Assembly: GCA_021795235.1 (NCBI GenBank)
Contig: JAJYPP010000003.1
Coordinates: 36,251 to 100,250 of the forward strand
Length of the DNA: 64,000 bases
Direction: 5' to 3'
Source of the DNA: a bacterium
GTDB lineage: Bacteria > Chloroflexota > Dormibacteria > Aeolococcales > Bog-877
Shown: positions 17,856 to 26,646 of the stretch, piece after piece
Layout: every line of letters begins with the position of its first letter
How positions within the stretch are numbered: the first letter of the stretch is position 1
The notes under the pieces: generated by a model
The model's input: only the letters and a program-made list of their open reading frames with translations
The model's database searches: none
Told to the model about the DNA's origin: nothing
Position numbers and translations under genes: made by a program

Positions 17856-19682
17856 TTGGACAGACCTCGCTACCTCCCGATCGGCGACTACGGCATCATC
17901 GGCGACCTCCACTCAACAGCACTGGTCGGCCGGCTGGGGTCCATCGACTGGATGTGCGTGCCCCGCTTCGACAGCCCCTCGGTGTTCGGGCGGATCCTGG
18001 ACGCCGACAACGGGGGCTCGATGTGGGTGGAGGTCGAGGGGGGCTTCATCCCCGACAGCCGTCGCTACCTACCCGGCACCAACATCCTGGAGACCACCCT
18101 CAGCAGCCCCCAGGGCCGCCTGCGGGTGACCGACTTCATGGTCGTCCGAGAGGGAGCGAAGACCCTCGAGCAGGACCACATCCTGGTCCGCCTGCTGGAG
18201 GCGCCCGACGCCGATCTGAAGGCGTCAGTTCACGTCGACGCCCGCCTCGAGTACGGCACCCTCGACCCCCGCGCCACCGTCATCGGCCCCGACGACTCTT
18301 GCCTCGAGCTGGAGCACGGCGACCTGCACATGCACCTGGATGGGCCGGTGTCGTGGACGCGCCAGGGGCGCGCCTATGTGCAGCGGCTCGAGCTGAAGCA
18401 GGGCGAGCCCCAGGCGGTTGTGGTCCGCTACGACGGCGAGCGGACCTACGAGCACGGTGCCGAGGCGCCGGCCATGCTGGCGGAGACCAAGCGCTACTGG
18501 GAGGAGTGGATCGGACGGTGCGACTACGACGGACCCTACCTGGATCTGGTGCTACGCAGCGCGCTCACCCTCAAGCTCCTGATCTACGCCCCCGAGGGGT
18601 CCATCGTGGCCGCCCCCACCACCTCGCTGCCGGAGTGGATCGGCGGGAGCAGGAACTGGGACTACCGCTTCACCTGGCTGCGGGATTCCGCCTTTCTGGT
18701 GTACGCACTCCAGCTGCTGGGCTACCCGGAGGAGTCCGCGGCCTTCATGGCCTGGCTGGGCCGGATTCACCGCCACCACCCCAAGAACTGGCAGACGATG
18801 TACGGGATCGACGGGCGCACCGACCTCCCCGAGGTGGAGCTCAACCAGTTGGAGGGGTACCGCAAGTCCAGGCCGGTCCGGGTCGGCAACGGGGCCGCGG
18901 ACCAACTGCAGCTGGACATCTACGGCGAGACCATGGACTCGGTCTACCTCCATCTGCGCTACGGCAAGATCGAGGCTCCGGGGGTGCGCGCCGGGTTGAA
19001 GGACATGCTCCACCACGTCGCCCAAAGCTGGGACCAACCTGACAACGGCATCTGGGAGGTCAGGGGCGGGCAGCGGCACTTCCTCTACAGCAAACTGCAG
19101 AGCTGGGTGGCGCTGGACCGGGGTCTCAAGCTCGCCGATCAGCTACGGATCCCGGTGCCCAAGCGCCAGGAATTGGTGTGGAAGAAGGAGGAGATCCGCC
19201 ACACCATCCTCACCAGAGGCTGGAGCGACAAGCTGGGAGCTTTCCGCCAGGCCCTGGACGAGGACGCCCTCGACGCCACCGCGTTGATGATCCCCATGCT
19301 CAACTTCCTCCCGGCCATGGACCCCCGGGTGGTCCAGACGGTCCAGACCATCCGTCGCGATCTGACCGACGAGAGCGGGTTCGTCTACCGCTACCGCCGC
19401 GACGATGGGCTGGCGACCGGCGAGGGTACGTTTCTGCTCTGCTCGTTCTGGCTGGTCAACAACCTGGCCATGCAGCGCCAGCTGGGTCCGGCCCGGGACC
19501 TCTTCGAGCGGTTGACCGCCCACGGCAACGACCTGGGCTTGTTCTCCGAAGAGTTGGACCCGGCGTCGGGGGAGCTGCTGGGGAACTTCCCCCAGGCCTT
19601 CACCCACCTCGCCATCATCAACGCCGCCGCCCACATCGAGCGCGCCGCCGAGAACCGGGGCCCGCTGGATCCCGTCCACTGA
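17856..19682 (+). CDS. Glycoside hydrolase family 15 (glucoamylase/trehalase-like)
   Basis: About 608 residues. The N-terminus YLPIGDYGIIGDLHSTALVG and SIDWMCVPRFDSPSVFGRIL open the beta-sandwich domain. EWIGGSRNWDYRFTWLRDSAF in the (alpha/alpha)6 barrel is typical of actinobacterial and Dormibacterota-type GH15 proteins. These hydrolyse alpha-glucosidic bonds in starch-like oligosaccharides or trehalose; the substrate cannot be settled by reading. No signal peptide is visible, so it is probably cytoplasmic. The TTG at 17856 is preferred because GGAGG sits 8 bases upstream; a TTG at 17826 is an alternative. Confidence 0.9.
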   Translation: MDRPRYLPIGDYGIIGDLHSTALVGRLGSIDWMCVPRFDSPSVFGRILDADNGGSMWVEVEGGFIPDSRRYLPGTNILETTLSSPQGRLRVTDFMVVREGAKTLEQDHILVRLLEAPDADLKASVHVDARLEYGTLDPRATVIGPDDSCLELEHGDLHMHLDGPVSWTRQGRAYVQRLELKQGEPQAVVVRYDGERTYEHGAEAPAMLAETKRYWEEWIGRCDYDGPYLDLVLRSALTLKLLIYAPEGSIVAAPTTSLPEWIGGSRNWDYRFTWLRDSAFLVYALQLLGYPEESAAFMAWLGRIHRHHPKNWQTMYGIDGRTDLPEVELNQLEGYRKSRPVRVGNGAADQLQLDIYGETMDSVYLHLRYGKIEAPGVRAGLKDMLHHVAQSWDQPDNGIWEVRGGQRHFLYSKLQSWVALDRGLKLADQLRIPVPKRQELVWKKEEIRHTILTRGWSDKLGAFRQALDEDALDATALMIPMLNFLPAMDPRVVQTVQTIRRDLTDESGFVYRYRRDDGLATGEGTFLLCSFWLVNNLAMQRQLGPARDLFERLTAHGNDLGLFSEELDPASGELLGNFPQAFTHLAIINAAAHIERAAENRGPLDPVH

Positions 19683-19731
19683 CAGCCAGCGCACCGCCTC
19701 CCGCTTTGTCGGCACAATGGGAGGCGTGGCA

Positions 19732-20262
19732 GTGATCGAGATCGACTATGACCCCGTCGACGTGATCACAGTGGGCGTGGAGGGTGAGCCCGGGAACCGG
19801 GTCTTCTTCCTGGAGGCCAGGCAGGGCTCTGCCTCCTGCACCCTGATCTTGGAGAAGGCTCAACTGCGAGAGCTCGGCACCCAAGTCCTGAGCCTGCTGG
19901 ACCCGGAGGAGGGCCATTCGGGCTTTGCGCCGGATCCCATCACCGGCCCCAACAGTCCACCGGGGTGGCGGGTGGGCAGCATTCAGCTGGCGCTCAATGA
20001 CCCCGGCGGCAGCTGCGTCCTGGTGCTGGAGGAGATGCCCGCCATCCACCTGGGAGAGGATCCGGCCGAGGACGGTCCCGAGGAGGAGCAGGCAGAGCTG
20101 CGCGCGGTGCGGCTGGTGGCCACGGCGCGCCAGGTACGTCGCCTGGGCGAGAGCTGTCTCCGGGCGGTGGCCGGGGGGCGACCGATATGCCCTCTCTGCC
20201 ATTTCCCAATCGACACCCAAGGCCACGTGTGCCCGGCCAGCAACGGCCACCACCCCATCTGA
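19732..20262 (+). CDS. DUF3090 family protein
   Basis: About 176 residues. It begins VIEIDYDPVDVITVGVEGEPGNRVFFLEA and ends with a zinc-ribbon-like tail, CPLCHFPIDTQGHVCPASNGHHP. Both are characteristic of DUF3090, a family of unknown function found mainly in Actinobacteriota and Chloroflexota. It is usually beside an MSMEG_4193-type phosphatase and a kinase-like protein. The phosphatase is here too, but about 2.3 kb away with unrelated genes between. The GTG at 19732 is chosen because GGGAGG lies 8 bases upstream. Confidence 0.87.
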   Translation: MIEIDYDPVDVITVGVEGEPGNRVFFLEARQGSASCTLILEKAQLRELGTQVLSLLDPEEGHSGFAPDPITGPNSPPGWRVGSIQLALNDPGGSCVLVLEEMPAIHLGEDPAEDGPEEEQAELRAVRLVATARQVRRLGESCLRAVAGGRPICPLCHFPIDTQGHVCPASNGHHPI

Positions 20263-20358
20263 ACCAGCCCAACCCCGAGATGGCAGGGCCGGCCCTGCTC
20301 CCTCCTCCGCTAACCTAGCTGGGCGCTACCCAGGCGGCCACCCAACGGAGACCAAGAC

Positions 20359-20916
20359 TTGAATCGCAGCAACACCATCCGCCAAGCCATCCGCCCCCTG
20401 GCCGCGACCGCCCTGGCGGTGCTGGTCAGCTCGTGCGGTGCCTCCTTCCAGTCCGGCGAGCCCGCTCCGACTCCAAGCCAGAGCGCCCGGGTCCAGACGG
20501 CCGCCTCACCGAGCGCCTCCCCCACCAGCTGCGTCAACCCCTCTACCAAGGCCAACTACACCCTGGCGGGAGCACGGATCCTCTCGGGCAACCTGCAGGT
20601 CAAGGACCTCAAGGTGGGAACGGGTGCCACCGCCCAGCTCAACTCCACTGTGAAGGTCACCTACATCGGCAAGCTGGTCAACGGGACCGTCTTCGACAGC
20701 AGCGCCATCGACAACCACGGCAAGCCCGTCTCGCTCACGCTGTCGGCCGGAAAGGTGATTCGGGGGTGGTTCGAAGGTGTCCCGGGAATGAAGGTGGGAG
20801 GCACCCGCGAGTTGGTGATCCCCCCCGCCCTCGGCTACGGCTGCACCAGCCCCAGCTCCAAGATCCCAGCAGACTCCACTTTGATCTTCACGATCACCTT
20901 GGTGTCGGTCAGCTAA
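20359..20916 (+). CDS. FKBP-type peptidyl-prolyl isomerase lipoprotein
   Basis: The 185-residue protein begins with a signal peptide ending LAVLVSSCGAS, a lipobox with Cys26 as the lipidation site. A serine/proline-rich linker follows, then an FKBP domain: VKVTYIGKLVNGTVFDSS, GKVIRGWFEGVPGMKVGGTRELVIPPALGYG and IPADSTLIFTITLVSV. It should sit on the outer face of the membrane and speed proline isomerisation during folding of exported proteins. The start is a TTG. It ends exactly where the convergent PlsC gene ends. Confidence 0.92.
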   Translation: MNRSNTIRQAIRPLAATALAVLVSSCGASFQSGEPAPTPSQSARVQTAASPSASPTSCVNPSTKANYTLAGARILSGNLQVKDLKVGTGATAQLNSTVKVTYIGKLVNGTVFDSSAIDNHGKPVSLTLSAGKVIRGWFEGVPGMKVGGTRELVIPPALGYGCTSPSSKIPADSTLIFTITLVSVS

Positions 20917-21693
20917 CTACCGGTAGCGCTCCGGCAGGAGCGCGGCCACGTGCTCCTGGATGTCGGCGCTCACCTCGGCCGGTGTCTCGCCCCGGGGTAG
21001 ATATGGCCGGCCGACCCGCAGATGGATGTCCGCCCGGCGGGGTATGAGTGCACCCTTGGGCAGCACCGACTCGGTGCCCCAGATCGCGCATGGCACCACC
21101 AGGGCCTGACTGCGGGTGGCCATGTACCCGACCCCGGGCTCAAAGGCCAGCATCCGGCCCCCGCTGCGGTGGCCCTCGGGAAAGACCACCAACGCCCCGC
21201 CAGACTCCAGGACCAGCCCCACCGCCCGCAGCACTGCTCGATCCGGCTGACCCCTCCGCACCGGAAAGCAGTTGCAGCGGCGGAGGTACGCGCGCAACAC
21301 CGGGTTGGAGAACATCTCGGCCTTGGCCATGGCATGCATCACCCGGGGAAAGACCGCTCCAAACACCAGCGGGTCGAAGTTCGACAGATGGTTGGAGCAG
21401 AGCAGCAGGGCGCCTGTCCTGGGAACTTGTTCCAGCCCCTGGGCATCAAGCCCCCCGCGGGCGCAGTAGCGGACGAGCACCCTCAGCCCGGCCTGGGTGA
21501 GCCGCAGCGTCAGTGATCGGCCGCCGTCGGTCCTGACCCCTGGAGGCAGGGGGCGCCCACGCGCAGCCACCTCCTGTTTGTGATCGCCGTCGCCCGGCCT
21601 GAACGCTGGACCCCGCCCGGGCCACCTCAAGTCGCTTCGGGGACAGCGCCAACAGGCGCTGTCCGGCGCCGGCCAGCTCTGCTCGGTGAGCAT
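20917..21693 (-). CDS. 1-acyl-sn-glycerol-3-phosphate acyltransferase (PlsC family)
   Basis: About 259 residues from the ATG at 21693. The acyltransferase motifs are NHLSNFD (NHxxxxD catalytic), FPVRRGQPDR and FPEGHRSGG (acceptor binding). It acylates lysophosphatidate or a similar acceptor in membrane lipid synthesis. The frame is open to 21852, but that would overlap the GNAT gene and consists of low-complexity residues. Even the chosen start leaves 60 unusual residues, so the real start may be later. Confidence 0.87.
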   Translation of the reverse strand: MLTEQSWPAPDSACWRCPRSDLRWPGRGPAFRPGDGDHKQEVAARGRPLPPGVRTDGGRSLTLRLTQAGLRVLVRYCARGGLDAQGLEQVPRTGALLLCSNHLSNFDPLVFGAVFPRVMHAMAKAEMFSNPVLRAYLRRCNCFPVRRGQPDRAVLRAVGLVLESGGALVVFPEGHRSGGRMLAFEPGVGYMATRSQALVVPCAIWGTESVLPKGALIPRRADIHLRVGRPYLPRGETPAEVSADIQEHVAALLPERYR

Positions 21694-21781
21694 TTCCCGA
21701 GTGCGCTCACTCCGCTCCTCATCGGGCCGGGCCCGTGATAAGCGTTCAGGCCCGGCGAGGCGGCCCCGGCTCGGCCAGCCA

Positions 21782-22288
21782 TCACCCGGTCGGCACCCAG
21801 TAGCGCAGCTTGCCGCCCCGCTCATCCTCCAGGACGCCTCCGTTGGCCTCAATCACCTTCTGGGAGGCGACGTTGGTGGTGTCACAGGTGATGAGCAGGC
21901 GGTCCATGGCCATGGCCCGAGCTATCGGCAGGGCTGCTCCCAGCATCGCGGTGGCGTGGCCCAGTCGGCGCCATGGGGGAACCACGTGGTAACCGAGATG
22001 GCCCCCGCTCTCCAGCAGGAAAGGGGTGAGTCGGTGGCGGATGTGGACCCGCCCCAGGAACTCGTGGCCATCAACCCACCACAGATGGGTGGACGGCACG
22101 TGCCCCAGCGGCCGCGCCGTCTCCTCCCTGGCATCGGCGATCAATCCCTCCACATATCCCTGGAGCTCGGAGTCAGCCAGATCGACAACCTGTGACCCGT
22201 ACGCTGGCATGAGGTCCTCGCCATACGTCTGAGCCGCCGCCCGCACGGAGTGAGCCACCGCCAGGGTGGGCAGGATCAAGCACGGCAT
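21782..22288 (-). CDS. GNAT family N-acetyltransferase
   Basis: The 168-residue protein shows the GNAT core: FLGRVHIRHRLTPFLLESGGHLGYHVVPPWRRLGHATAML contains strand 4 and a degenerate acetyl-CoA pyrophosphate loop (RRLGHA). LLITCDTTNVASQKVIEANGGVLEDE is the usual C-terminal half. The substrate is unknown. It lies upstream of plsC in the same direction and may share a transcript. Confidence 0.88.
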   Translation of the reverse strand: MPCLILPTLAVAHSVRAAAQTYGEDLMPAYGSQVVDLADSELQGYVEGLIADAREETARPLGHVPSTHLWWVDGHEFLGRVHIRHRLTPFLLESGGHLGYHVVPPWRRLGHATAMLGAALPIARAMAMDRLLITCDTTNVASQKVIEANGGVLEDERGGKLRYWVPTG

Positions 22289-22383
22289 CAGCGAATTATG
22301 GAGGGACAGGTCCGCCCCCCCGGCCTGGCGACCGCCGCGATCGCCTCTGGAGCCGATAACCGGGCCCGGCCCTCGCCGGCACG

Positions 22384-22457
22384 TGCCCCCTGGTGGATTC
22401 GAACCACCGACCGTCGCCTTAGAAGGGCGCCGCTCTGATCCACTGAGCTAAGGGGGC
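22384..22457 (-). tRNA. tRNA-Arg(TCT)
   Basis: Read on the minus strand, acceptor GCCCCCT pairs with AGGGGGC with discriminator A. The D arm is GCTCAGTGGATCAGAGC, the anticodon loop CTTCTAA gives TCT, and the T loop is GGTTCGAATCC. It reads AGA arginine codons. Confidence 0.95.
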
Positions 22458-22541
22458 AGGTCGGCCACTGCAATTGTGACGCCCGGCTCGACACTGGCCA
22501 ACGGAGCCGGGGAGCCGGTCCAGACTCCTTAGCATGGGAGG

Positions 22542-23213
22542 ATGACCGCGCTCGACGGTGCTGTGACAACATGCTATCTCACCAGACACTGTGATGTCGC
22601 CAACCCCCGGAGGGTCCTGTACGGCCACCTTCCCAACTTCGGCCTGAGCACCAAGGGGCAGGAGCAGGGGCGCGCCCTGGGCAGACTCCTCAGAGAGTCC
22701 CAGGTCGCGGCTGTCTACACCAGCCCGCTCCAGCGAGCGCTCGAAACCGCGGCCCTGCTGGTGGCCGGGCTGCCGACCCCGGTTCAGGTCATCGAACGGG
22801 CCGACCTGATCGAGGCTGAGTTCGGCCGCTACCTGCAGGGCACCAGATACAAGGACGTGCTCTGGCGCAAGCCCCGTTGGTGGGTGCACATGGCCTGGCC
22901 GGGACTGGTCCACGGCGACGAGAGCATGCGCCAGATGCACGACCGGGTGGACCGAGTGGTGCGCGAGGGGCTCAAGGCGCACCCCGGTGAGACATTCGTC
23001 TGCATCAGCCACGGAGATCCGATCCAGGCCTTCTGGGCCACCCTGGACCGGCGCCCCCCCTGGGCGCTGCACCGCCTCCAGTGCGCCAAGGGCGGTACCC
23101 TGCGGCTGCGCTACCAGGAGGGCCGGCTCCTGGACAAGGCCTACCTGGCCCCCGACACCATCGCGGCCTACAGCGCACCGTCCTCGTCGGACCAGAGCCC
23201 AGCCAGCGCCTGA
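22542..23213 (+). CDS. Histidine phosphatase, MSMEG_4193 type
   Basis: The 223-residue protein belongs to the phosphoglycerate mutase-like branch. LTRHCDVANP carries the catalytic RH motif, YTSPLQRALETAALL the substrate loop arginine, and CISHGDPIQAFW the second catalytic histidine. The MSMEG_4193 subgroup occurs next to DUF3090 genes in actinobacteria; the DUF3090 gene at 19.7 kb is the probable functional partner. The substrate is unknown. The start is an ATG with GGGAGG upstream. Confidence 0.88.
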   Translation: MTALDGAVTTCYLTRHCDVANPRRVLYGHLPNFGLSTKGQEQGRALGRLLRESQVAAVYTSPLQRALETAALLVAGLPTPVQVIERADLIEAEFGRYLQGTRYKDVLWRKPRWWVHMAWPGLVHGDESMRQMHDRVDRVVREGLKAHPGETFVCISHGDPIQAFWATLDRRPPWALHRLQCAKGGTLRLRYQEGRLLDKAYLAPDTIAAYSAPSSSDQSPASA

Positions 23214-23251
23214 TCCCGCGCTGGGCGAGCTCGCCGCGGCCCGCCCCCGGA

Positions 23252-25858
23252 TCAGCTCCGCCCGGGCGCCTTGAGCCTGAACAGGGCGCGGCGCAGGGGG
23301 TCGTAATGGCGGTCGGCCACCCGCTCCTTCATGGGGATGATCGCGTTGTCGGTTATGCCGATGTGCTCCGGACAGACCTCGCTACAGCACTTGGTGATGT
23401 TGCACATGGCGACGCCCGCCTCCCCATGCAGCTGGGGCAGACGGTCGGCCGCGTCTTTGGGATGCATCTCCAGGGACGCCAGCCGGACCATGAAGCGCGG
23501 CCCGAAGAACCGGCCTTTCCCCTCGTGCTCCCGGAGCACATGGCAGACGTCCTGGCAGAGGAAGCACTCGATGCAGCGCCGCTGCTCGATCACCCGCTCG
23601 ATGTCCTGTTGATAAATGACGAATGGCGCGTGCTCCCCGGCGGCCGGGGTGAATGGCTGGATGCGCCGGTTGACCTCGTAGTTCCAACTGACGTCGGTCA
23701 CCAGATCCTCCACCTGGGGAAACACCCGCATCGGCTGGACCACAACCTCACCTGAGTGCTCCAGCACCTCATCCACCCTGGTCTTGCACATGAGGGAGGG
23801 GCGGCCGTTGATCTCCGCACTGCAGGACCCACACTTGCCGGCCTTGCAATTCCAGCGGGCCGCCAGGTCACCGGTGCCGTTGGCCTGGATCCAGTGCACG
23901 GCATCGAGCACCACCATCCCCTGCACCAAGGGGACCGTGAACCGCTCGAAGCCGCCACTCTCGCCGCGGCCACGCCAGACTCGCATCTGCACCTCGCGGT
24001 CGGTCAGGCCATCGTCGTAACTGATGCGCAGGGTCGTGGGGCGCTCGTCCTCGGGGGACACCTCGACCTTGGGCTCCGGGCCCTTGCGCCTGGCCCTCAA
24101 CTTGGCTTGGGCTCGGTCGGCGACCGCCGTCGCCGCCACCCTGGTCTCCCCCTCGGTCAGCTTGTGCAACCGCTCCGGCATGGGCGGGATTGGAGCCCGC
24201 CCGATCTCCATCCGGCCGGCAGCGCCCAGGCGGGCGATGAGGTTCACCTGGCCCAGCTCGGGGTCGCGTTCCAGATGGTCCAGTCGCCACTGAGAGCCGC
24301 GGCTCTCGCGGCGCTCCAGGGCGGAACGGACGATGGCCTCGCTGACGGTCAGCATGAACAGGTCGTCGCGGGCCCCGCTGAAGCCCGGGTTGTAGGCGGC
24401 GGTGCCGGGCACTCGGATGCGCTCCGCCCGCTCCCTCAGCTCCAGCACCTGCTCCAATGCCTCGGTCAGCGACTGCTCGGTGCGGGCAATGGCCGCCCCC
24501 GACTGCATCACGTCCTGGAGTTCCCGATGCAGCTTGAAGGGATCCTCCCCCTTCCCGCCCGAAAGCGGTCGCATCAGCACCGCCTGCTCAGCGTCGACCT
24601 CAGCCTGGCTGATTGCAGGCAGGCTGGCATTGGACTTGGCGAACTCAGCCGCCGCCTCGCCGGCCCGCCGCCCGAAGACCAAGATGTCGCCCAGCGAGTT
24701 TCCGCCCAGGCGGTTGGCGCCGTGGAGGCCCGCCGCGCACTCCCCGGCCGCGTACAGGCCCGGCACGGTGGTGGCCGCGGTCTCCGCCACCACGTTGATG
24801 CCCCCCATCGTGTAGTGGATGGTGGGGGCGACCTCCATCGGCTGCTTGGTGATGTCCACCCCCGCCAGGCTGTGGAATTGGTCATACATGGACGGCAGCC
24901 GGCGGCGAATGGTCTCCGCGCCCAGATGGGTTACGTCCAGGAACGCCCCTCCGTGGGGAGACCCGCGTCCGGCCTGGACCTCCTTGAAGATTGAGCGCGC
25001 CACCACGTCCCGGGATGACAGGTCCTTCTTGACCGGGTCGTAGCGCTCCATGAACCGCTCGCCCGAGCTGTTGCGCAGGATGCCGCCCTCGCCGCGCACC
25101 GCCTCCGTGACCAGGATGCCACGGGCCCCGGGGGGCCACACCATCCCGGTGGGGTGGAACTGGACGAACTCCATGTCCTTGAGCTCCGCCCCCGCCTCAT
25201 AGGCCATCGCCGCCCCGTCTCCGGTCCCCTCCCAGGAGTTGGAGGTGATCCGGAACATCCGGCCCCACCCTCCGGTCGCCAGCACCACCGCCTTGGCCCG
25301 GATCACCACCGGCTCGCCGGTGGCCCGCTGGTAGCCCACTCCCCCCGCCACCCTGTCCCCGTCCTTGAGGAGCCGGGTGAGGGTGGTCTCCATGTGCACC
25401 GTCACCCCCTCGGTGTGGACCAGCCGGTCCTGGCAGGTGCGGATGAGCTCCAGGCCGGTGCGGTCACCGATGTGGGCCAGTCGGCGCCAGGAGTGAGCCC
25501 CGAAGGCACGCTGGCTGATGTGGCCCTGCTTGGTACGGTCGAAGACCCCACCCCATTGCTCAAGCTCGACCACCCGGTCGATGACCTCGTGGGCGTAGAG
25601 CTCGACCATGCGCCAGTTGTTGAGCATCGCCCCCCCGCGCATGGTGTCACCGAAGTGGACCTCCCAAGAGTCCTCCGAGTCGAGGTTCCCCAGGGCCGCC
25701 GCGATCCCTCCCTCGGCCATGACGGTGTGGGCCTTGCCCAGCAGCGACTTGCAGACCACGCCCACCGAGCAGCCCTGCTCGGCGGCGGCTATCGCGGCCC
25801 GCATGCCGGCGCCGCCCGCGCCCAGCACCAAGACGTCGTAGCTCGCCTCTATGGTCAT
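23252..25858 (-). CDS. Fused succinate dehydrogenase/fumarate reductase flavoprotein and iron-sulfur subunit
   Basis: One uninterrupted 868-residue frame holds two subunits. Residues 1 to about 600 are SdhA/FrdA: FAD-binding VLGAGGAGMRAAIAAAE, the KAHTVMAEGGIAAA segment, QFHPTGM and HGANRLGGNSLGDILVFGRRAG. Residues from about 630 on are SdhB: the [2Fe-2S] site CKAGKCGSC...C, the [4Fe-4S] motif CIECFLCQDVC, and the [3Fe-4S]-type CNITKCCSEVCPEHIG. They are normally separate proteins. The enzyme oxidises succinate to fumarate (or the reverse) and passes electrons to quinone through the membrane subunit encoded 11 bases upstream. The start has GGGGGAGGGAG just upstream. Confidence 0.95.
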   Translation of the reverse strand: MTIEASYDVLVLGAGGAGMRAAIAAAEQGCSVGVVCKSLLGKAHTVMAEGGIAAALGNLDSEDSWEVHFGDTMRGGAMLNNWRMVELYAHEVIDRVVELEQWGGVFDRTKQGHISQRAFGAHSWRRLAHIGDRTGLELIRTCQDRLVHTEGVTVHMETTLTRLLKDGDRVAGGVGYQRATGEPVVIRAKAVVLATGGWGRMFRITSNSWEGTGDGAAMAYEAGAELKDMEFVQFHPTGMVWPPGARGILVTEAVRGEGGILRNSSGERFMERYDPVKKDLSSRDVVARSIFKEVQAGRGSPHGGAFLDVTHLGAETIRRRLPSMYDQFHSLAGVDITKQPMEVAPTIHYTMGGINVVAETAATTVPGLYAAGECAAGLHGANRLGGNSLGDILVFGRRAGEAAAEFAKSNASLPAISQAEVDAEQAVLMRPLSGGKGEDPFKLHRELQDVMQSGAAIARTEQSLTEALEQVLELRERAERIRVPGTAAYNPGFSGARDDLFMLTVSEAIVRSALERRESRGSQWRLDHLERDPELGQVNLIARLGAAGRMEIGRAPIPPMPERLHKLTEGETRVAATAVADRAQAKLRARRKGPEPKVEVSPEDERPTTLRISYDDGLTDREVQMRVWRGRGESGGFERFTVPLVQGMVVLDAVHWIQANGTGDLAARWNCKAGKCGSCSAEINGRPSLMCKTRVDEVLEHSGEVVVQPMRVFPQVEDLVTDVSWNYEVNRRIQPFTPAAGEHAPFVIYQQDIERVIEQRRCIECFLCQDVCHVLREHEGKGRFFGPRFMVRLASLEMHPKDAADRLPQLHGEAGVAMCNITKCCSEVCPEHIGITDNAIIPMKERVADRHYDPLRRALFRLKAPGRS

Positions 25859-25869
25859 CTCCCTCCCCC

Positions 25870-26646
25870 TCAGAACCCCAGGTGGGGATCATGGATGACC
25901 CCGAACTGCAAGAGCCGGATGTACAAGTCGGTGATGATCAGGGTGAACAGGCTTATCCAGGCGAAGGTGGAGTGTCGGGCATTCAGCCAGCTCACCCCCC
26001 GCCAGGCTCGATAGCGCTGCCGCCCCCCCAGGATGCAGGAGAAGCAATCCTTGCCACCGCCCACCAGATGCCTCAGCGAGTGGCAACCGAAGGTGTAGCC
26101 GGTCAGGAAGATCACGTTGACCAGCATGATCACGCTGCCCAGCCCGATCCCCCAGTGCCCGCGGTAGGAGAACGACTGGTAGGCGTCGATCCAGAGCACC
26201 ACCAGAAACCCCACCGCGAAGTACACGAAGAAGCGGTGGAGGTTGTTGAGGATGAAGGGCAGCCGGCTCTCCCCCCGGTACGCCCTCCCGCGTCCGGTGG
26301 GCGACACCGCGGCCAGCTCAGACGGCTCGCGGATGGCGCAGCCGGGTGGGTCCTGGAAGAAGGACCGGTAGTAGGCCTTGCGGTAGTAGTAGCACGTGGC
26401 CCTGAAGCCCAAGGGGATGTAGAAGATGAACAGGGCGGGCGAGAGCGGCGTCCGCCCCAGTGCCACCTGGGGTGAGTAGAACGGCGACAGGTACTGCTGG
26501 AACTGGTCTGTGCGGAAGAAGACGATGGTCCACAGGCTGTAGAGCCCGAACAGGGTGAGCCAGACCACCACGTTGGCCGGGTACACCCACCACCGGTCCT
26601 GGCGGCGCACGTCCGCGTCTCCCGGCCCGGTCAGGGTGGCCGCCAT
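25870..26646 (-). CDS. Succinate dehydrogenase membrane anchor subunit (Sdh1-like)
   Basis: The 258-residue membrane protein has about five hydrophobic helices and several candidate haem or quinone histidines (NNLHRFF, GCHSLRHLVGG, HSTFAW). It resembles the single large anchor of mycobacterial Sdh1-type enzymes more than the paired SdhC/SdhD of E. coli. Its ATG overlaps the mdh stop by 4 bases, and the fused catalytic gene follows 11 bases downstream, so the three genes form one operon. Confidence 0.88.
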   Translation of the reverse strand: MAATLTGPGDADVRRQDRWWVYPANVVVWLTLFGLYSLWTIVFFRTDQFQQYLSPFYSPQVALGRTPLSPALFIFYIPLGFRATCYYYRKAYYRSFFQDPPGCAIREPSELAAVSPTGRGRAYRGESRLPFILNNLHRFFVYFAVGFLVVLWIDAYQSFSYRGHWGIGLGSVIMLVNVIFLTGYTFGCHSLRHLVGGGKDCFSCILGGRQRYRAWRGVSWLNARHSTFAWISLFTLIITDLYIRLLQFGVIHDPHLGF

